Positions 1-9,108 of a DNA stretch of 64,000 nt are shown in pieces (the first letter of the stretch is position 1; each line of letters starts with the position of its first letter). The DNA lies in contig NZ_CP013856.1 in assembly GCF_001698125.1 (NCBI RefSeq), positions 1 through 64,000 of the forward strand. The letters run 5' to 3'. The notes beneath the pieces were generated by a model. That model was not told where the DNA came from, did not search any database, and worked only from the letters and a program-made list of their open reading frames with translations. Position numbers and translations under genes: made by a program. This stretch comes from Pseudonocardia sp. HH130630-07. GTDB lineage: Bacteria > Actinomycetota > Actinomycetes > Mycobacteriales > Pseudonocardiaceae.

Positions 1-366
1 ACCCTGCAATGGCTCTCGGATATCTGCGGCACCTACGAACGCACCCGACGTCAGAGCCAGGCCGACGGGTTGTTCAGCCGAGAACGCCACAGTTACAGCA
101 CCGAAACCGTCCCGGTAATGCGCCCCGGGCAGATCCGAGAACTGCCCGCCGGTAAGGTGCTGGCGCTCCACCGCGGCCTCCGCTGCTTCGTCGCCGACGC
201 CGTCGACGTCACCGAACGCCCTGATAACGCCACGATTGACGCCGACGTTGCCACGTTGCGGAACGGCTCCGCGATCCCGATCGACGACCGCGGCTATTGC
301 ACCGGGGGGACCCGCGGCATCGAGCTGACCGCGTCGTCGACGGGAAGCGCACCGCGCAGGACGTGA
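1..366 (+). CDS. C-terminal end of a TraG/VirD4-like coupling protein (5' truncated by window)
   Basis: The frame is open from base 1 to a stop at 364-366. The readable 121 residues carry the pattern seen at the C-terminus of VirD4/TraG-type coupling ATPases: a Cys-Gly loop (DICGTYERTRRQS), a basic stretch, then RELPAGKVLALHRGLR, where the last strand pairs with the end of the TraM-recognition domain. The complete coupling protein at 48671-50782 ends the same way (CGDRHEP, then IPQWHALLIHR), so these are distant paralogues. The family delivers relaxase-bound DNA to the transfer channel at the membrane. The ATPase core lies outside the window. The next 65 bases start the 9-bp array. Confidence 0.6.
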   Translation, partial: TLQWLSDICGTYERTRRQSQADGLFSRERHSYSTETVPVMRPGQIRELPAGKVLALHRGLRCFVADAVDVTERPDNATIDADVATLRNGSAIPIDDRGYCTGGTRGIELTASSTGSAPRRT

Positions 367-430
367 AGGCCCGCCTCGCCCGCCGCGGGATCTTCCCCGC
401 CTTCGGAGCGGCAGGCCGCCGAGCTGAAGG

Positions 431-925
431 TCCTGACGCACGCCTAGCACTCAATGCATCACAGGCATACAGGGCTTGCAACACTCGCAGAGCATGACGG
501 GCCTTGTGAGCCCTCTATGCATCTCACGCCCGAGAAGTATTGAGGGCACGCAAAGCCTGGAAAGCCTTGAAAGCAGCGCACGCTCCGGGAATATTCAGGG
601 CTTGAACAGCTTTTAGAGCATGAAACGCATCCAATGCCTTACAAGCTATAAAAGCCCTAGTAGCCCTCAACGCAAGCAGAGCACGCAACGCCCCTCGGAC
701 TCTGCACGCTCCACAAGCCCTGAACGCACCCTGAACCTGCAACGCGTGCAGAGCCTGCATAGTCAGTAACGCATTGAACGCACCCAAAGCATGCAGAGCT
801 AGTACAGCCTGAAACGCACCGACAGCCCAGGGGGTACAACAAGCCTGCCAATCCCGACACGCCCGCGGGGCTAGGAGAGCCCGGAACGCACCGATAGTCT
901 CCCGGGCAACGCGGGCCCCGAACGT
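431..925. repeat. Uninterrupted array of 55 phased 9-bp repeats; candidate plasmid centromere
   Basis: Read on the minus strand from 925 to 431 the tract divides into exactly 55 nonamers with no insertion or deletion. Position 1 is a purine in all units (G in 49, A in 6), position 2 is C in 50, and position 5 is T in 32; typical units are GCGTTCAAT, GCTCTGCAT and GCTTTCCAG. The phase stops at both ends, and the tract is richer in A/T than its surroundings. It lies directly upstream of parA. Type Ib partition systems place the centromere upstream of parA, and the actinobacterial plasmid pCXC100 is known (from memory) for a core of nine contiguous weakly conserved 9-nt repeats bound by a ribbon-helix-helix ParB. 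Function here is inferred. Confidence 0.85.
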
Positions 926-952
926 CCGCCATACATGCGATGCGAGGAGTAC

Positions 953-1771
953 ATGACCGCAGTCACCGCGGTCGTCCTGTCAGGGAAGGGCGGGACGGCC
1001 AAGACGCTGTGGCAGCTCACGATGGCCGGCGAGGCATCACGCGCCGGGTATCGCACGCTGCTGCTGGACATCGACCCAGAGCAGAACCTTTCCGTCCGCC
1101 AGGGCGCCGGGGCCCACGCGACCGGGCTAGGGGAGATCCTCAACGAGGCCGGGATCGCCTCCGGTGAGGACAGCTCCGAGAAGGGCGCGAAGCGGGCGAC
1201 CGCGGAGATCCGCCCCAGCTACTGGCCGGGTGTCGACTTCATACCGGCCGGAGCGAGCCTCCAGGGCTTCTCGCAGGTCGCGATCGGCGACGCCTACCTG
1301 CTGCACGACATCCTGGAAGACGCCGAACTCTACGAGCGGTACGACCTGATTCTCATCGACACCGGCGGCCGCACCGGCGCGCTCGTCACCCAGGCCATGT
1401 ACGCCGCCGACGTGGCGTACGCCCCGATCGCGCCGACGACGGACGCGATCCGGAAGGCCGTCGAGGCTCGCACCCGCGTCCAGAAGATCCAGAAGTCGCA
1501 CTCCCTCCGCTGGGCGGGCGTCGTGATCACCGGGTTCGACACGCGCACCGGCATCGAGGCCGCCATCCGGGCAGAGGTCCTGGAGACCTTCGGTGACGAG
1601 GTCCGCGCGGAGGTCCCGCGTCGCGCCGCGGTCAACGAGGCGTTTCAGATCGGGGATCGCCTCGGGGACCGCACCGATGTCCCGGCTCAGGGGCTCGCGC
1701 GGATCTTCCGCGCGTTCCTCGAGCGCGACCTCATGCAGCGCGGCGACCACCCGGCCGGGGTGCTCCGTTGA
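953..1771 (+). CDS. parA: ParA-type partition ATPase
   Basis: This 272-residue P-loop ATPase has a deviant Walker A motif, SGKGGTAKT, near residues 9-17. It is followed by LLLDIDPEQN around residue 40 and a Walker B region, YDLILIDTGGRTG, around residue 130. That arrangement is typical of small type Ib ParA proteins, which lack an N-terminal DNA-binding domain and move plasmid copies over the nucleoid with ParB. An upstream in-frame ATG at 935 exists, but the ATG at 953 follows GAGGAG closely and gives the usual short N-terminus. The gene begins 27 bases after the 9-bp array and overlaps the next gene, so the three form a partition cassette. Confidence 0.9.
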   Translation: MTAVTAVVLSGKGGTAKTLWQLTMAGEASRAGYRTLLLDIDPEQNLSVRQGAGAHATGLGEILNEAGIASGEDSSEKGAKRATAEIRPSYWPGVDFIPAGASLQGFSQVAIGDAYLLHDILEDAELYERYDLILIDTGGRTGALVTQAMYAADVAYAPIAPTTDAIRKAVEARTRVQKIQKSHSLRWAGVVITGFDTRTGIEAAIRAEVLETFGDEVRAEVPRRAAVNEAFQIGDRLGDRTDVPAQGLARIFRAFLERDLMQRGDHPAGVLR

Positions 1772-2337
1772 GCCCGGGGAAGGCGGACCGCCTCCGCCAG
1801 CGGATGAACCGCGGCCCGGCGATCGACCCGGACGCTCCGGCCCCGACGCTCGCGCCGGTGCCCGTCCCGCCGCCCGTTCCGAAGCCGGACCCCGTACCCG
1901 CAGAGCCCAGCCCAGCCGCGGAGGAAACCTCCGCAGCACCGGACCCGCAGCCGGAGCCAGAGCCGGCGAAGCCCGCCACGGTCCGCCGCCCTGCAGCGCG
2001 CCGCGCGATTCGCCGCCCGGGAAACGCGGTCGCGGCCGCAGCACCGGACCTCTCCTGGAAGGGCAAGACCGCACTGGAGGACCCGGACTGCATCCCGGGC
2101 CGCCGCTACTACCGGTCCCAGTACGTGCACGACGAGGTGTACTTCCGGTTCCGCGCCGCGATCTTTTGGGCGTCCCGGAACCCGGAGGCCATCGGCGAAG
2201 TACCACAGAACATGACCGCCGCAGTCGAGGCGTTCATGGACGAGCTCGCGACGGACCTGGAGCAGCGCTACAACGGCGGGGACGTGTTCCCGATGCCGCC
2301 GCCGGACAGGCGCCGAAAGGGCAAGGAAGGCCCATGA
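1768..2337 (+). CDS. Candidate ParB-like centromere-binding protein
   Basis: The TTG start overlaps the parA stop (TTGA), implying translational coupling; ATG at 1804 is an alternative. The 189-residue protein has a proline-rich, probably disordered stretch at about residues 20-70, an Arg-rich linker, and a compact C-terminal region (about 110-189) with predicted helices. No textbook DNA-binding motif is obvious. Small partner proteins of type Ib ParA often have a flexible N-terminus and a C-terminal ribbon-helix-helix that is hard to see in sequence, as for pCXC100 ParB. The role is inferred from position downstream of parA and next to the repeat array. Confidence 0.6.
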   Translation: MSPGKADRLRQRMNRGPAIDPDAPAPTLAPVPVPPPVPKPDPVPAEPSPAAEETSAAPDPQPEPEPAKPATVRRPAARRAIRRPGNAVAAAAPDLSWKGKTALEDPDCIPGRRYYRSQYVHDEVYFRFRAAIFWASRNPEAIGEVPQNMTAAVEAFMDELATDLEQRYNGGDVFPMPPPDRRRKGKEGP

Positions 2338-2370
2338 TGCCCTCGATGCATTAGAAGTAAGAAGCAACCA

Positions 2371-2413
2371 AAGGCCCCCGGCCTACACCCGTGAGGATGC
2401 AGACCGGGGGCTT
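2371..2413 (+). terminator. Rho-independent-type terminator after the parAB operon
   Basis: An 8-bp GC stem, GCCCCCGG at 2374-2381 and CCGGGGGC at 2404-2411, is flanked by A and T residues and lies 34 bases after the parB-like stop codon. Confidence 0.6.
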
Positions 2414-2488
2414 CGTCATGCGCGGGTTGTGCTCCGGAGGACCGCTCCGGCGTCCCGGCCAGGTTAAGCGGACCGCGCTGACAACTCT

Positions 2489-2520
2489 TGCACTAGAATT
2501 ACGCCCGCTACCTGCACTAG
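2489..2520. promoter_or_regulatory. Direct repeat TGCACTAG x2 upstream of the 2560 gene
   Basis: TGCACTAG occurs at 2489-2496 and 2513-2520, 24 bases apart, in an AT-richer patch 40-70 bases before the next start codon. It may be an operator or part of a promoter. No convincing -35/-10 pair was found. Confidence 0.25.
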
Positions 2521-2559
2521 TAGCGACGCCGGGACCAGCGACGATGATCGGAGGCCGAG

Positions 2560-3351
2560 ATGATTCGTGGTCAGTTCGGTGACACGCATGTCGCCCCGGC
2601 GCCGCTCTTCGATGTCAGTGATCCGCATGCGGCCCCGCCGGGCGACTCCCATGAAGTGCAGTTCCGCATTCCCCTCTCGCTGTCGGCGATGCTCGACGGC
2701 ATGACCACAGCTGGCTTGGACGAGGACGTGGCGGCGTGGGGGTCGGCCTACACGCAGCTGGTGCAGGAGCAGGTTCTGCGTCGGGTGCAGGAGGCGTGTG
2801 GCTACGCGGCGGATCCGGCGACCCCGGATGTCGGGCGCCCGGCGCGTCTGGAGCTGGCCGCGGTGGTGGAGGCCGCGGTGCCGGGGATCGACGCGGCGCG
2901 GTGGCACTGTCACGTCTACATCGGGTCGACAGCTTGCGTGCTGGCCACGGGGGAGCGTTTTCCTGTCTACGTCCCGCAGATCGAGCGGGGTGTCTTCGGC
3001 CTTGCCCACAGCTTCCACAACGCCGACGTGCGAGAGCTCGCGGAGCGCGAGTTCGGTGTTACCTGGGGTGATCCAGGCCCGACGGCCACGGTCGAGGAGA
3101 TCGTGGATCCGCCGTGGCACGAGCACGTCGATCCTTCGGCTGTCCGTGGGGTGTGTCTCGGGCCGTGGGAGGTCCAGGGTGTGCGTGTTGTAGCCGACGA
3201 GGAGAGCCTGCGTGTTGCTGCAGAGCAGGAGGGGTTTCTGCGCGCGGAGCTGGAGCGGCGGGAGTCCGAGCCCGAGCCGTCGCCGCCGACGCTGATGGAG
3301 CGGTACGCCGAGTTGCTCGGTGATGCGGCGGTTTCGCCGCGGTCGCGCTGA
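2560..3351 (+). CDS. Hypothetical protein, 263 aa
   Basis: Not recognised. The ATG follows a CGGAGG ribosome-binding site. The protein is acidic, with a helical N-terminal third, a central segment rich in Trp, His and Cys (WHCHVYIGSTACV), and a charged C-terminal helix (EEQEGFLRAELERRESEPEP). No signal peptide or membrane segment is visible. It stands alone between the partition operon and the convergent relaxase gene, which suggests a plasmid maintenance or transfer accessory role, but nothing in the sequence proves it. Confidence 0.5.
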   Translation: MIRGQFGDTHVAPAPLFDVSDPHAAPPGDSHEVQFRIPLSLSAMLDGMTTAGLDEDVAAWGSAYTQLVQEQVLRRVQEACGYAADPATPDVGRPARLELAAVVEAAVPGIDAARWHCHVYIGSTACVLATGERFPVYVPQIERGVFGLAHSFHNADVRELAEREFGVTWGDPGPTATVEEIVDPPWHEHVDPSAVRGVCLGPWEVQGVRVVADEESLRVAAEQEGFLRAELERRESEPEPSPPTLMERYAELLGDAAVSPRSR

Positions 3352-3510
3352 CCGGAGTCCGTCTGCGCGGCAACCGCCGCCGCTGTTCCACCCGCGTCCG
3401 GGACGTATCCACCGGGCAGGCTGGCGGGGTGGGGTGGTCTGGGACACCCCCGTGGGGGAGCCCCCGCGCTCTTGTGCGGAGGCTCCTGGCTTTTCGTCGG
3501 GCCGGCGGGG

Positions 3511-6500
3511 TTAGTCGTCGTAGCCGTAGCCGTAGTCGGTGTCGTAGGGGTCGTAGTCCGCGCCGTACTCCTGGCCTTGTTCGTGGCTCTGTTCGGCCTG
3601 GCCACTCCGGTGCTGGTGGCGTTCGTTCTCGATGGCGAGCTGGTCGCGGTGGGCCCGTTCGGCATAGCCGCTATCGGGGTCGCGGTCCTGGTGGTGCTGG
3701 TCGTTCTGGACGCGGGCCTGCTGGTGCAGCTCTCGGAGCTGCGACTCGCGGGTCACGCGGCGTAAATCATCCACTGCGTTGCGTGCCGCGCCCGGGTCGC
3801 GCTCGCCGATGTGGCGGGCGCCGTTGTCGGCGGAGGGTTCCTCCTGGGTCGCCTCGGGTGTCGCGCTCGCGCGCGGCTCCTGCACGTCCGGTCCGACCGC
3901 AGAAGAGTCGTCGGGGTGCCCGAGGCCCGGGGCCGGCGCCGACTCCGAGTTCGCGCCCGGACCCTCATGCTCGGCACTCGACTGCGTGACGGCTGGGCTG
4001 CTCTCGGGCTCTGCGGCCGCGGCGAGCTCCGGGCCGTCGGTGGGCAGGGTGAGTTGTTCCCCGGCCGCCGGTGTCGGGGTGTCGCGCCAGGCGGGAAGCT
4101 GGCGTCGTGCCAGTTCCCCGGCCGCGGCCTGATCGGCCTCGCGCAGCGGGGCAACCTCGTTCCACCACTGCTGCCGAGCCTCGTACTCCTCGGCCATGTC
4201 CGCCGCTTGAGCGGTGTAGGCCTGTGCGAGGGCGCGATAGCGGTCGGCGGCCGCGAGCAGATCGTCTCGGCCAGGTCCGTCAACTGTGGCGTCTGCCTCG
4301 GCTGCGGTGAGCACGGCGTCGTCGCTGATCTCGGTGGCCAGCCGCTGGGTCGCGGCCAAGTCCTCACCGACGGCGCGGGGCCCGTACTCATCGGCGTGAT
4401 ACAGCGCGAGCGCCCAGGCTTCGCGGGCCTGGTAAAGGTCGCTGTCGGTCTTGTGCTGCCAGGCCAAAGCGGTCGGGTCGGGGTCGAGGGCCTCGGTAGC
4501 TTCGCGCCACAGCGCGTAGGCGAAGGGCTGCTGGGGCGGGGGCGCCTGCCCGAGGGAGGACTGGTGCTCGGGGATGCCTCGGTACTCCCGGTACGCCGCG
4601 ACCACTCCGGCGCGGTGTTCCCATTCGTGGCGGGCGTCGGTGTCGTCGGGGGCGGGGACGGCGGGGAGCCGGTCGATTGCCCACTGCGGCGGGTCGAGAG
4701 CAGCCTCGATGCCGAGGGTGCTCTGTCGGTCGGCGGCCAGCTCCCCGAGCTGGTGGAGGTAATCGCGGACGGGGCCGGAGGCCAGGGTGTCGGCGACCGC
4801 GGTCCAGTCGTGCTCGGGCTCGGGCGTTCCTCGCTCCGGTTCGCGGTCGGTGACAATCTCGCCGATGCGCCAGTGCAGGACCTTCGCGATGGACTCGGCG
4901 TCGTCGAACCCGCGCCGCTGGACGGCTTCGGTGAGCAGTGCGCGCGGGTCGTGTCCGTCGAGTTCAGCGCCGTAGACGGCGGCAAGCATGCGTCCGTAGG
5001 CGTCTTCGCCCTGCAGGCGTTCCATCTGCTCGTCGGTGAGCAGTTCGGTGAGGATACCGGCGTTGCGGCCGCCGGATGCCCGCATGCTGACCTGGTTGAT
5101 GAGGGCACCGAGAGTCGCGAACGAGGCAGTGTCGTGTTCGGCGACCTCGCGCACGGTCAGCGCCGCTTCCGCGACGTCGCTGCGCGCGAGGATGTCGGTG
5201 AGCCGCTGGGCGGGTGTGTCCTCGATGCGCCGCTGGTCATGACCGTCCGGGACCTGCTCGGTGACCATGTAGAGCAGGTTGTACTCCCGGCCGCGGCTGA
5301 TCGGCACATACACCGACTCGCGGGTCGCGTCACGGTCGAGCAACCCTCGCCCGACATCGACCGTCACACCCTGAGCCGCGTAGGCGGTGACGGCGTAGCC
5401 GAGGATGACGTGCTTCTTGACGTACTCGGGGGTCAGATGTGCGACCGCGCCGCGCTGGTCTTGGGCCAGGATCGCGCCGTCACGGCTGAGGCCGATGACG
5501 GTGTAGCGCTCCTTGTTCAGGACCTCGCCAACGGTCCCGTCGGGCGCGGGGTCCACGCGCAGTCGCCGGTCGTTGCGTGTCGCTTGGATCAGGTCTCCGA
5601 CCCCGATGTCGTTCTCCACGCCGCCGACCGTCACCGTGGCGAGGGCTTCGGGGGAGACCCGCCCGAGTTTGACGAGGTTTTGCCGGATCTGTTGGGACAT
5701 CTGCGCCGCGGCCCGGTTGGTTCCGACGATGAGGAGGGCGTCCTTGCCGTCGAGCATGTCGGCCAGGTGCCCGCGCACGGCGTGCTCGCTCATCTCATCC
5801 AACGTGCCCGTCCGCAGCCGCCCCCGGTCCGCGTACGCGGCGACCGCTGCGACGTCGCCCACGCGCAGCTGCAGCGATGCCTCGGCCTCCCAGGCGTGGC
5901 GGAACCGGTGCACCGTGTCCAGCTCGAGGACGTAATCCTGGTCGGCGAGGTGAGCGAACATGCCACCCGCGCCGACCGGCTGGAGCTGGTGGTGATCGCC
6001 GACCAGCAGCACCTTGGCCCCAGCGGCCGCAGCGGCGTCACTGATCTCGACCAGCTCGGCGGTGGTACTCATACCGGCCTCGTCGACGACCACCAGATCC
6101 CCGGCGCGCAGCCGATCACGCACCTCACCGGTGCTCGGATCCGGTAGGAACCGCAGCCGCCACTGCGCGGTGTTCATCCCCTCCAGGCCAAGCTCGACCA
6201 GATTCCGCGCGGCCATCTCCGCGGTCGCCAAGCCCAGCACCCGGCCACCGTGCTCACCCGCCCACACGGCCGACAGGGCCCCGACGGTGTGGGACTTCCC
6301 GGTGCCCGCCGGCCCGACCAGCACGTCGACAGTCCGACCGGATCCCAACACCCCAGCCACCACGGCAGCCTGATCAGCAGACAGCTTCTGGAGGCCGAGG
6401 ACCTCACCGAGTTCGACGAGCCGGTTTGCCGGAAGCGGGGTGAGGCTGTCGGTGCGGCTGTGGCCCAGCAGCCGCTCCTCAGCGGTGACCGCCGCGGTGG

Positions 6501-8208
6501 TCGCGTAGCGCTCGTCGATGTGGGCGCGGAACATCGACCGGCCGTCACCGCTGGCGCCGAGGCGACGCAGCTCGTCCGGCACCGGCACCGGGTCGGACGC
6601 AGAAACCTGCACGATCCCGAACTGGCCAGGGGCGGCCAGCACCGCCTCGGTCAGGGTGGCCATGAACGCCGGACGCGCGGCCGCCGCCACCCCGAGCGCG
6701 GCCGCGTGGTCACCGAGGTGGTCATCGATGGCCGCGGTCAGGTTCCCGACCGTCCACGTCGCATACCGGCTCTGCACATCGGCCACGCCGGCCTCGATGG
6801 CGTTGGCCACTGTCCCCGCGAGTGTGGCCGCTCGCTCGCCGACAGGCGTGTTCTGACCGGACACCGCCCGGCCGGCGCCGATGACTGCCAGCACCTCCAG
6901 CGCAGCCTCCCGGCCGTCCCTAGCCAGCGCCTGGTCACCACGTGCGGACACCGGATGGGTACCGTTGGCCGCCGCGGCCATCACCACCTCGTCGACCGCG
7001 TCCAGCGCGGCCGCGAGCCTGGCCGCCCGCCCCGGCCGGCCGCTCGTCCACGCCAGGACCGCGGCCGGACCGGCCAGCCCCCGCTTCGGCTCACGGGTGC
7101 CCTTGACCGCCTGCTCCACCAACGCCCGCCGCGCCCGCGGCCCCGGCGCCCTCCCATGCCGGGCCGTGTAGGCCTCCACCAGCTCCGCGACCGCCGGGCG
7201 GACACGCTCCAAGGTGCGAGTGCTCGCCTGCGCCAGCAGTTCCGGGTCGAACCCGGCGATCTCCCGAGCCAGCCCGTCCGGACGCTGCTGGAACAGCACC
7301 CCCATCCGCTCGGTCAGCAACTGCTGATAGGCCCGCGTGTAGGCCGCCGACAGCGCCTCCTTGACCGGCCGGAACGCCTGCCCATCCAGGGCCAGCACGC
7401 GCCCATCCGCGGTCGCGGCACGGTTCAGCACCCCGGCGTGCGAGTGCAGCTGCGGCTCACCGTCGCGATTGGTGTGGTGGCCGTAGACCACGGCGGCCAG
7501 ACCCGTGGCGGCCTCCCACTGACCCACTGTCCGCCCGGACGGGCCCCGGCCCTCGTGGCGGCCGGAGCGGACGTAGGCCACGTCGGACTGCACCGACGAC
7601 AACGCGATCCGCACCGCCTCGTCATGCGCCCAGCGGACCGTCTCAGCGCCCTCGTTGTCGCCGGCGGCGAGCAGTGCCGTGTAGTACATCGACACCGACT
7701 TCACCGGCGAGAACGTCACGTCGTAGTAGGCCGTCGGAGTCCGGGTGTTGCGGTTCGCCGACGTCTCGATCTCGAAGCGCCGCTCCGCCGACGCGTTCGG
7801 TTCTTCCTTGAGCGCATCAGCCACGATCTGCGCTGCTGTGCGGAACTTCCGCGGCTTCGAGCCGAGGTAGACCGGCGTCTTCTCGGTCGACCCCGCGAGC
7901 ACGTGCTCGGGGTAGCGCAGCTGCCCGAACACCGCACGAACGTCATCTGCGGTAGCCGTAGCGCCAGCCTCGAACGGCAGCCCGAGTGCCTCGATCCCGG
8001 CGCCGAACCAGACGCCGTCGGGCTCCCCGCGCTCCGCCGCAGCGGTCAGGTACTCGGCCGCCCCGGGGGTGCGCTGCAGGCCGTCGCCACCGTTCTCGAC
8101 ACCCTGTTCTGAACCGTGTTCGTGGCCCTGCTCGGGGCGCGAGTCGCACCCGTGGAGCAGGTACTCGACAGACCCCGGCGCCATCGCAGTGACCCGCACG
8201 ACGCCCAT
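3511..8208 (-). CDS. traA: MobF-family relaxase with helicase domain (TraA/TrwC-like)
   Basis: This 1566-residue protein has an N-terminal TrwC-type relaxase domain with the metal-binding histidine motif HHTNRDGEPQLHSH (about 243-256) and a Tyr near the N-terminus (SVEYLL). An SF1 helicase follows: Walker A VGPAGTGKSHTV (about 630), Walker B VVVDEAGMS (about 703), GDHHQLQP, and a C-terminal UvrD-like motif, GYAVTAYAAQGVTVDVG (about 935). The last 350 residues are charged and probably disordered. It should nick oriT and unwind the transferred strand. The start at 8208 gives a normal N-terminus; ATG 8238 is also open, and neither has a clear ribosome-binding site. A transposition module begins about 90 bases upstream and may have separated the gene from its promoter or oriT. 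Confidence 0.9.
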   Translation of the reverse strand: MGVVRVTAMAPGSVEYLLHGCDSRPEQGHEHGSEQGVENGGDGLQRTPGAAEYLTAAAERGEPDGVWFGAGIEALGLPFEAGATATADDVRAVFGQLRYPEHVLAGSTEKTPVYLGSKPRKFRTAAQIVADALKEEPNASAERRFEIETSANRNTRTPTAYYDVTFSPVKSVSMYYTALLAAGDNEGAETVRWAHDEAVRIALSSVQSDVAYVRSGRHEGRGPSGRTVGQWEAATGLAAVVYGHHTNRDGEPQLHSHAGVLNRAATADGRVLALDGQAFRPVKEALSAAYTRAYQQLLTERMGVLFQQRPDGLAREIAGFDPELLAQASTRTLERVRPAVAELVEAYTARHGRAPGPRARRALVEQAVKGTREPKRGLAGPAAVLAWTSGRPGRAARLAAALDAVDEVVMAAAANGTHPVSARGDQALARDGREAALEVLAVIGAGRAVSGQNTPVGERAATLAGTVANAIEAGVADVQSRYATWTVGNLTAAIDDHLGDHAAALGVAAAARPAFMATLTEAVLAAPGQFGIVQVSASDPVPVPDELRRLGASGDGRSMFRAHIDERYATTAAVTAEERLLGHSRTDSLTPLPANRLVELGEVLGLQKLSADQAAVVAGVLGSGRTVDVLVGPAGTGKSHTVGALSAVWAGEHGGRVLGLATAEMAARNLVELGLEGMNTAQWRLRFLPDPSTGEVRDRLRAGDLVVVDEAGMSTTAELVEISDAAAAAGAKVLLVGDHHQLQPVGAGGMFAHLADQDYVLELDTVHRFRHAWEAEASLQLRVGDVAAVAAYADRGRLRTGTLDEMSEHAVRGHLADMLDGKDALLIVGTNRAAAQMSQQIRQNLVKLGRVSPEALATVTVGGVENDIGVGDLIQATRNDRRLRVDPAPDGTVGEVLNKERYTVIGLSRDGAILAQDQRGAVAHLTPEYVKKHVILGYAVTAYAAQGVTVDVGRGLLDRDATRESVYVPISRGREYNLLYMVTEQVPDGHDQRRIEDTPAQRLTDILARSDVAEAALTVREVAEHDTASFATLGALINQVSMRASGGRNAGILTELLTDEQMERLQGEDAYGRMLAAVYGAELDGHDPRALLTEAVQRRGFDDAESIAKVLHWRIGEIVTDREPERGTPEPEHDWTAVADTLASGPVRDYLHQLGELAADRQSTLGIEAALDPPQWAIDRLPAVPAPDDTDARHEWEHRAGVVAAYREYRGIPEHQSSLGQAPPPQQPFAYALWREATEALDPDPTALAWQHKTDSDLYQAREAWALALYHADEYGPRAVGEDLAATQRLATEISDDAVLTAAEADATVDGPGRDDLLAAADRYRALAQAYTAQAADMAEEYEARQQWWNEVAPLREADQAAAGELARRQLPAWRDTPTPAAGEQLTLPTDGPELAAAAEPESSPAVTQSSAEHEGPGANSESAPAPGLGHPDDSSAVGPDVQEPRASATPEATQEEPSADNGARHIGERDPGAARNAVDDLRRVTRESQLRELHQQARVQNDQHHQDRDPDSGYAERAHRDQLAIENERHQHRSGQAEQSHEQGQEYGADYDPYDTDYGYGYDD

Positions 8209-8349
8209 AGCAAGAACGCTACGCGACCGGCACCGCATCCAGCAAGATCATTTGATGCATAGGTGTGAGGCGTTGGAAGGAGAGGGCTGAGGATGTAAAA
8301 TCGACAGCAGAGGGTCGACATGGGAGGTCTGGGATGTGGAGCGTCGCGG

Positions 8350-8403
8350 AAGTGGCACTGGTGAACGACGGATAAGTGGCACGGGACGACGGTTAGATGG
8401 CAC
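8350..8403. repeat. Three spaced copies of an AAGTGGCAC-type motif; candidate transposon end
   Basis: AAGTGGCAC occurs at 8350-8358 and 8374-8382 and AGATGGCAC at 8395-8403, spaced 24 and 21 bases. The first two are each followed by a GACGACGG- or GAACGACGG-like sequence. Multiple 20-25 bp spaced sites are typical of transposase-binding ends in Tn7/Tn5053-type elements. Outside them, 8297-8325 contains TCGACAGCAGAGGGTCGA, a short inverted repeat. Confidence 0.45.
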
Positions 8404-8412
8404 GCGTGTGGA

Positions 8413-9096
8413 TCAAGTGATTGGGCGGAGGCGGATGGCGCCGGTGAACGTCGTCGCGAACGTCTCGGCCGTGTAACACAGGCTCGTGGGGTGGGCGGCC
8501 TCAGAACGGGGGAGTCCGGCGAGGTCGGCAGCGGTGCCGATGCGGTGTGCGAGGCGCCGCCCGGTCATGGCGGCGTTGTCGCGTCCGACGAACAGGTTCG
8601 GTGGCGGATCGCGACGGCTGGCGTGGTCGAGGAGCAGTGCCCGCTGCATCGGGCGGGCTTGTGGCGGGACGCGCAGGGTCCCGGTGTAGGCGCGGACGTG
8701 GCGACCGTGCGGGTCGGTCCAGTTGTGGGTGAGCCACGCCAGCCATGGCGCGTTGTTGTCGGTGGCCACCGCGAGGGTGAGCGCGCCGGCGGCGAGCGGG
8801 CAGGCTAGACGGCGGAGCCGAGCGACGGTGTCGGTGGTGAACCGCGGGCCGAGCCGGTCCAGTAGCCGTGTGTCGTGCTCGAGCGCGGGCAGGGTCAGGT
8901 CCAGGCCTTCGTCGCGTAGCCCGGTTTGTGCGGCGTGCAGGCGCAGCAGCAGCTCGTGGCGGTCGCGGGCGTCGATGGTCAGGTTTTGCAGCAGGGTGCC
9001 CAGCGTGCAGTCGGGCCGGACATCTCGCGGTCGCCTCAGGGTGCGTTCGGTGTAGAGCCGCCAGCTGCGCCCGGCCCGCCGGGCGCGATCTCGCAC
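8413..9096 (-). CDS. Hypothetical protein of the transposition module
   Basis: This 227-residue protein with a GTG start is the last gene of the module, 12 bases after the 9109 gene. The middle is Leu/Arg-rich, and the C-terminal half (PPNLFVGRDNAAMTGRRLAHRIG) looks faintly like the fold around the active site of tyrosine recombinases, but no catalytic Arg-His-Arg-Tyr set can be assigned. It may be a target-selection or accessory protein. Not recognised with confidence. Confidence 0.4.
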   Translation of the reverse strand: MRDRARRAGRSWRLYTERTLRRPRDVRPDCTLGTLLQNLTIDARDRHELLLRLHAAQTGLRDEGLDLTLPALEHDTRLLDRLGPRFTTDTVARLRRLACPLAAGALTLAVATDNNAPWLAWLTHNWTDPHGRHVRAYTGTLRVPPQARPMQRALLLDHASRRDPPPNLFVGRDNAAMTGRRLAHRIGTAADLAGLPRSEAAHPTSLCYTAETFATTFTGAIRLRPIT

Positions 9097-9108
9097 CGTC
9101 GCGTACAG

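Noticed and set aside
524..787. Minus-strand open frame with Ala-Leu-x tripeptide repeats
   Set aside because: The repeat phase continues unchanged through two stop codons and beyond both ends of the frame. The pattern is a DNA-level 9-bp array, not a repeat protein.
431..925. CRISPR array or minisatellite
   Set aside because: Units are contiguous 9-mers with no spacers and only weak consensus; neither fits.
3811..8112. Long plus-strand open frames (778 and 620 codons)
   Set aside because: They are antisense shadows of the relaxase gene caused by high third-position GC; no ribosome-binding sites or domains.
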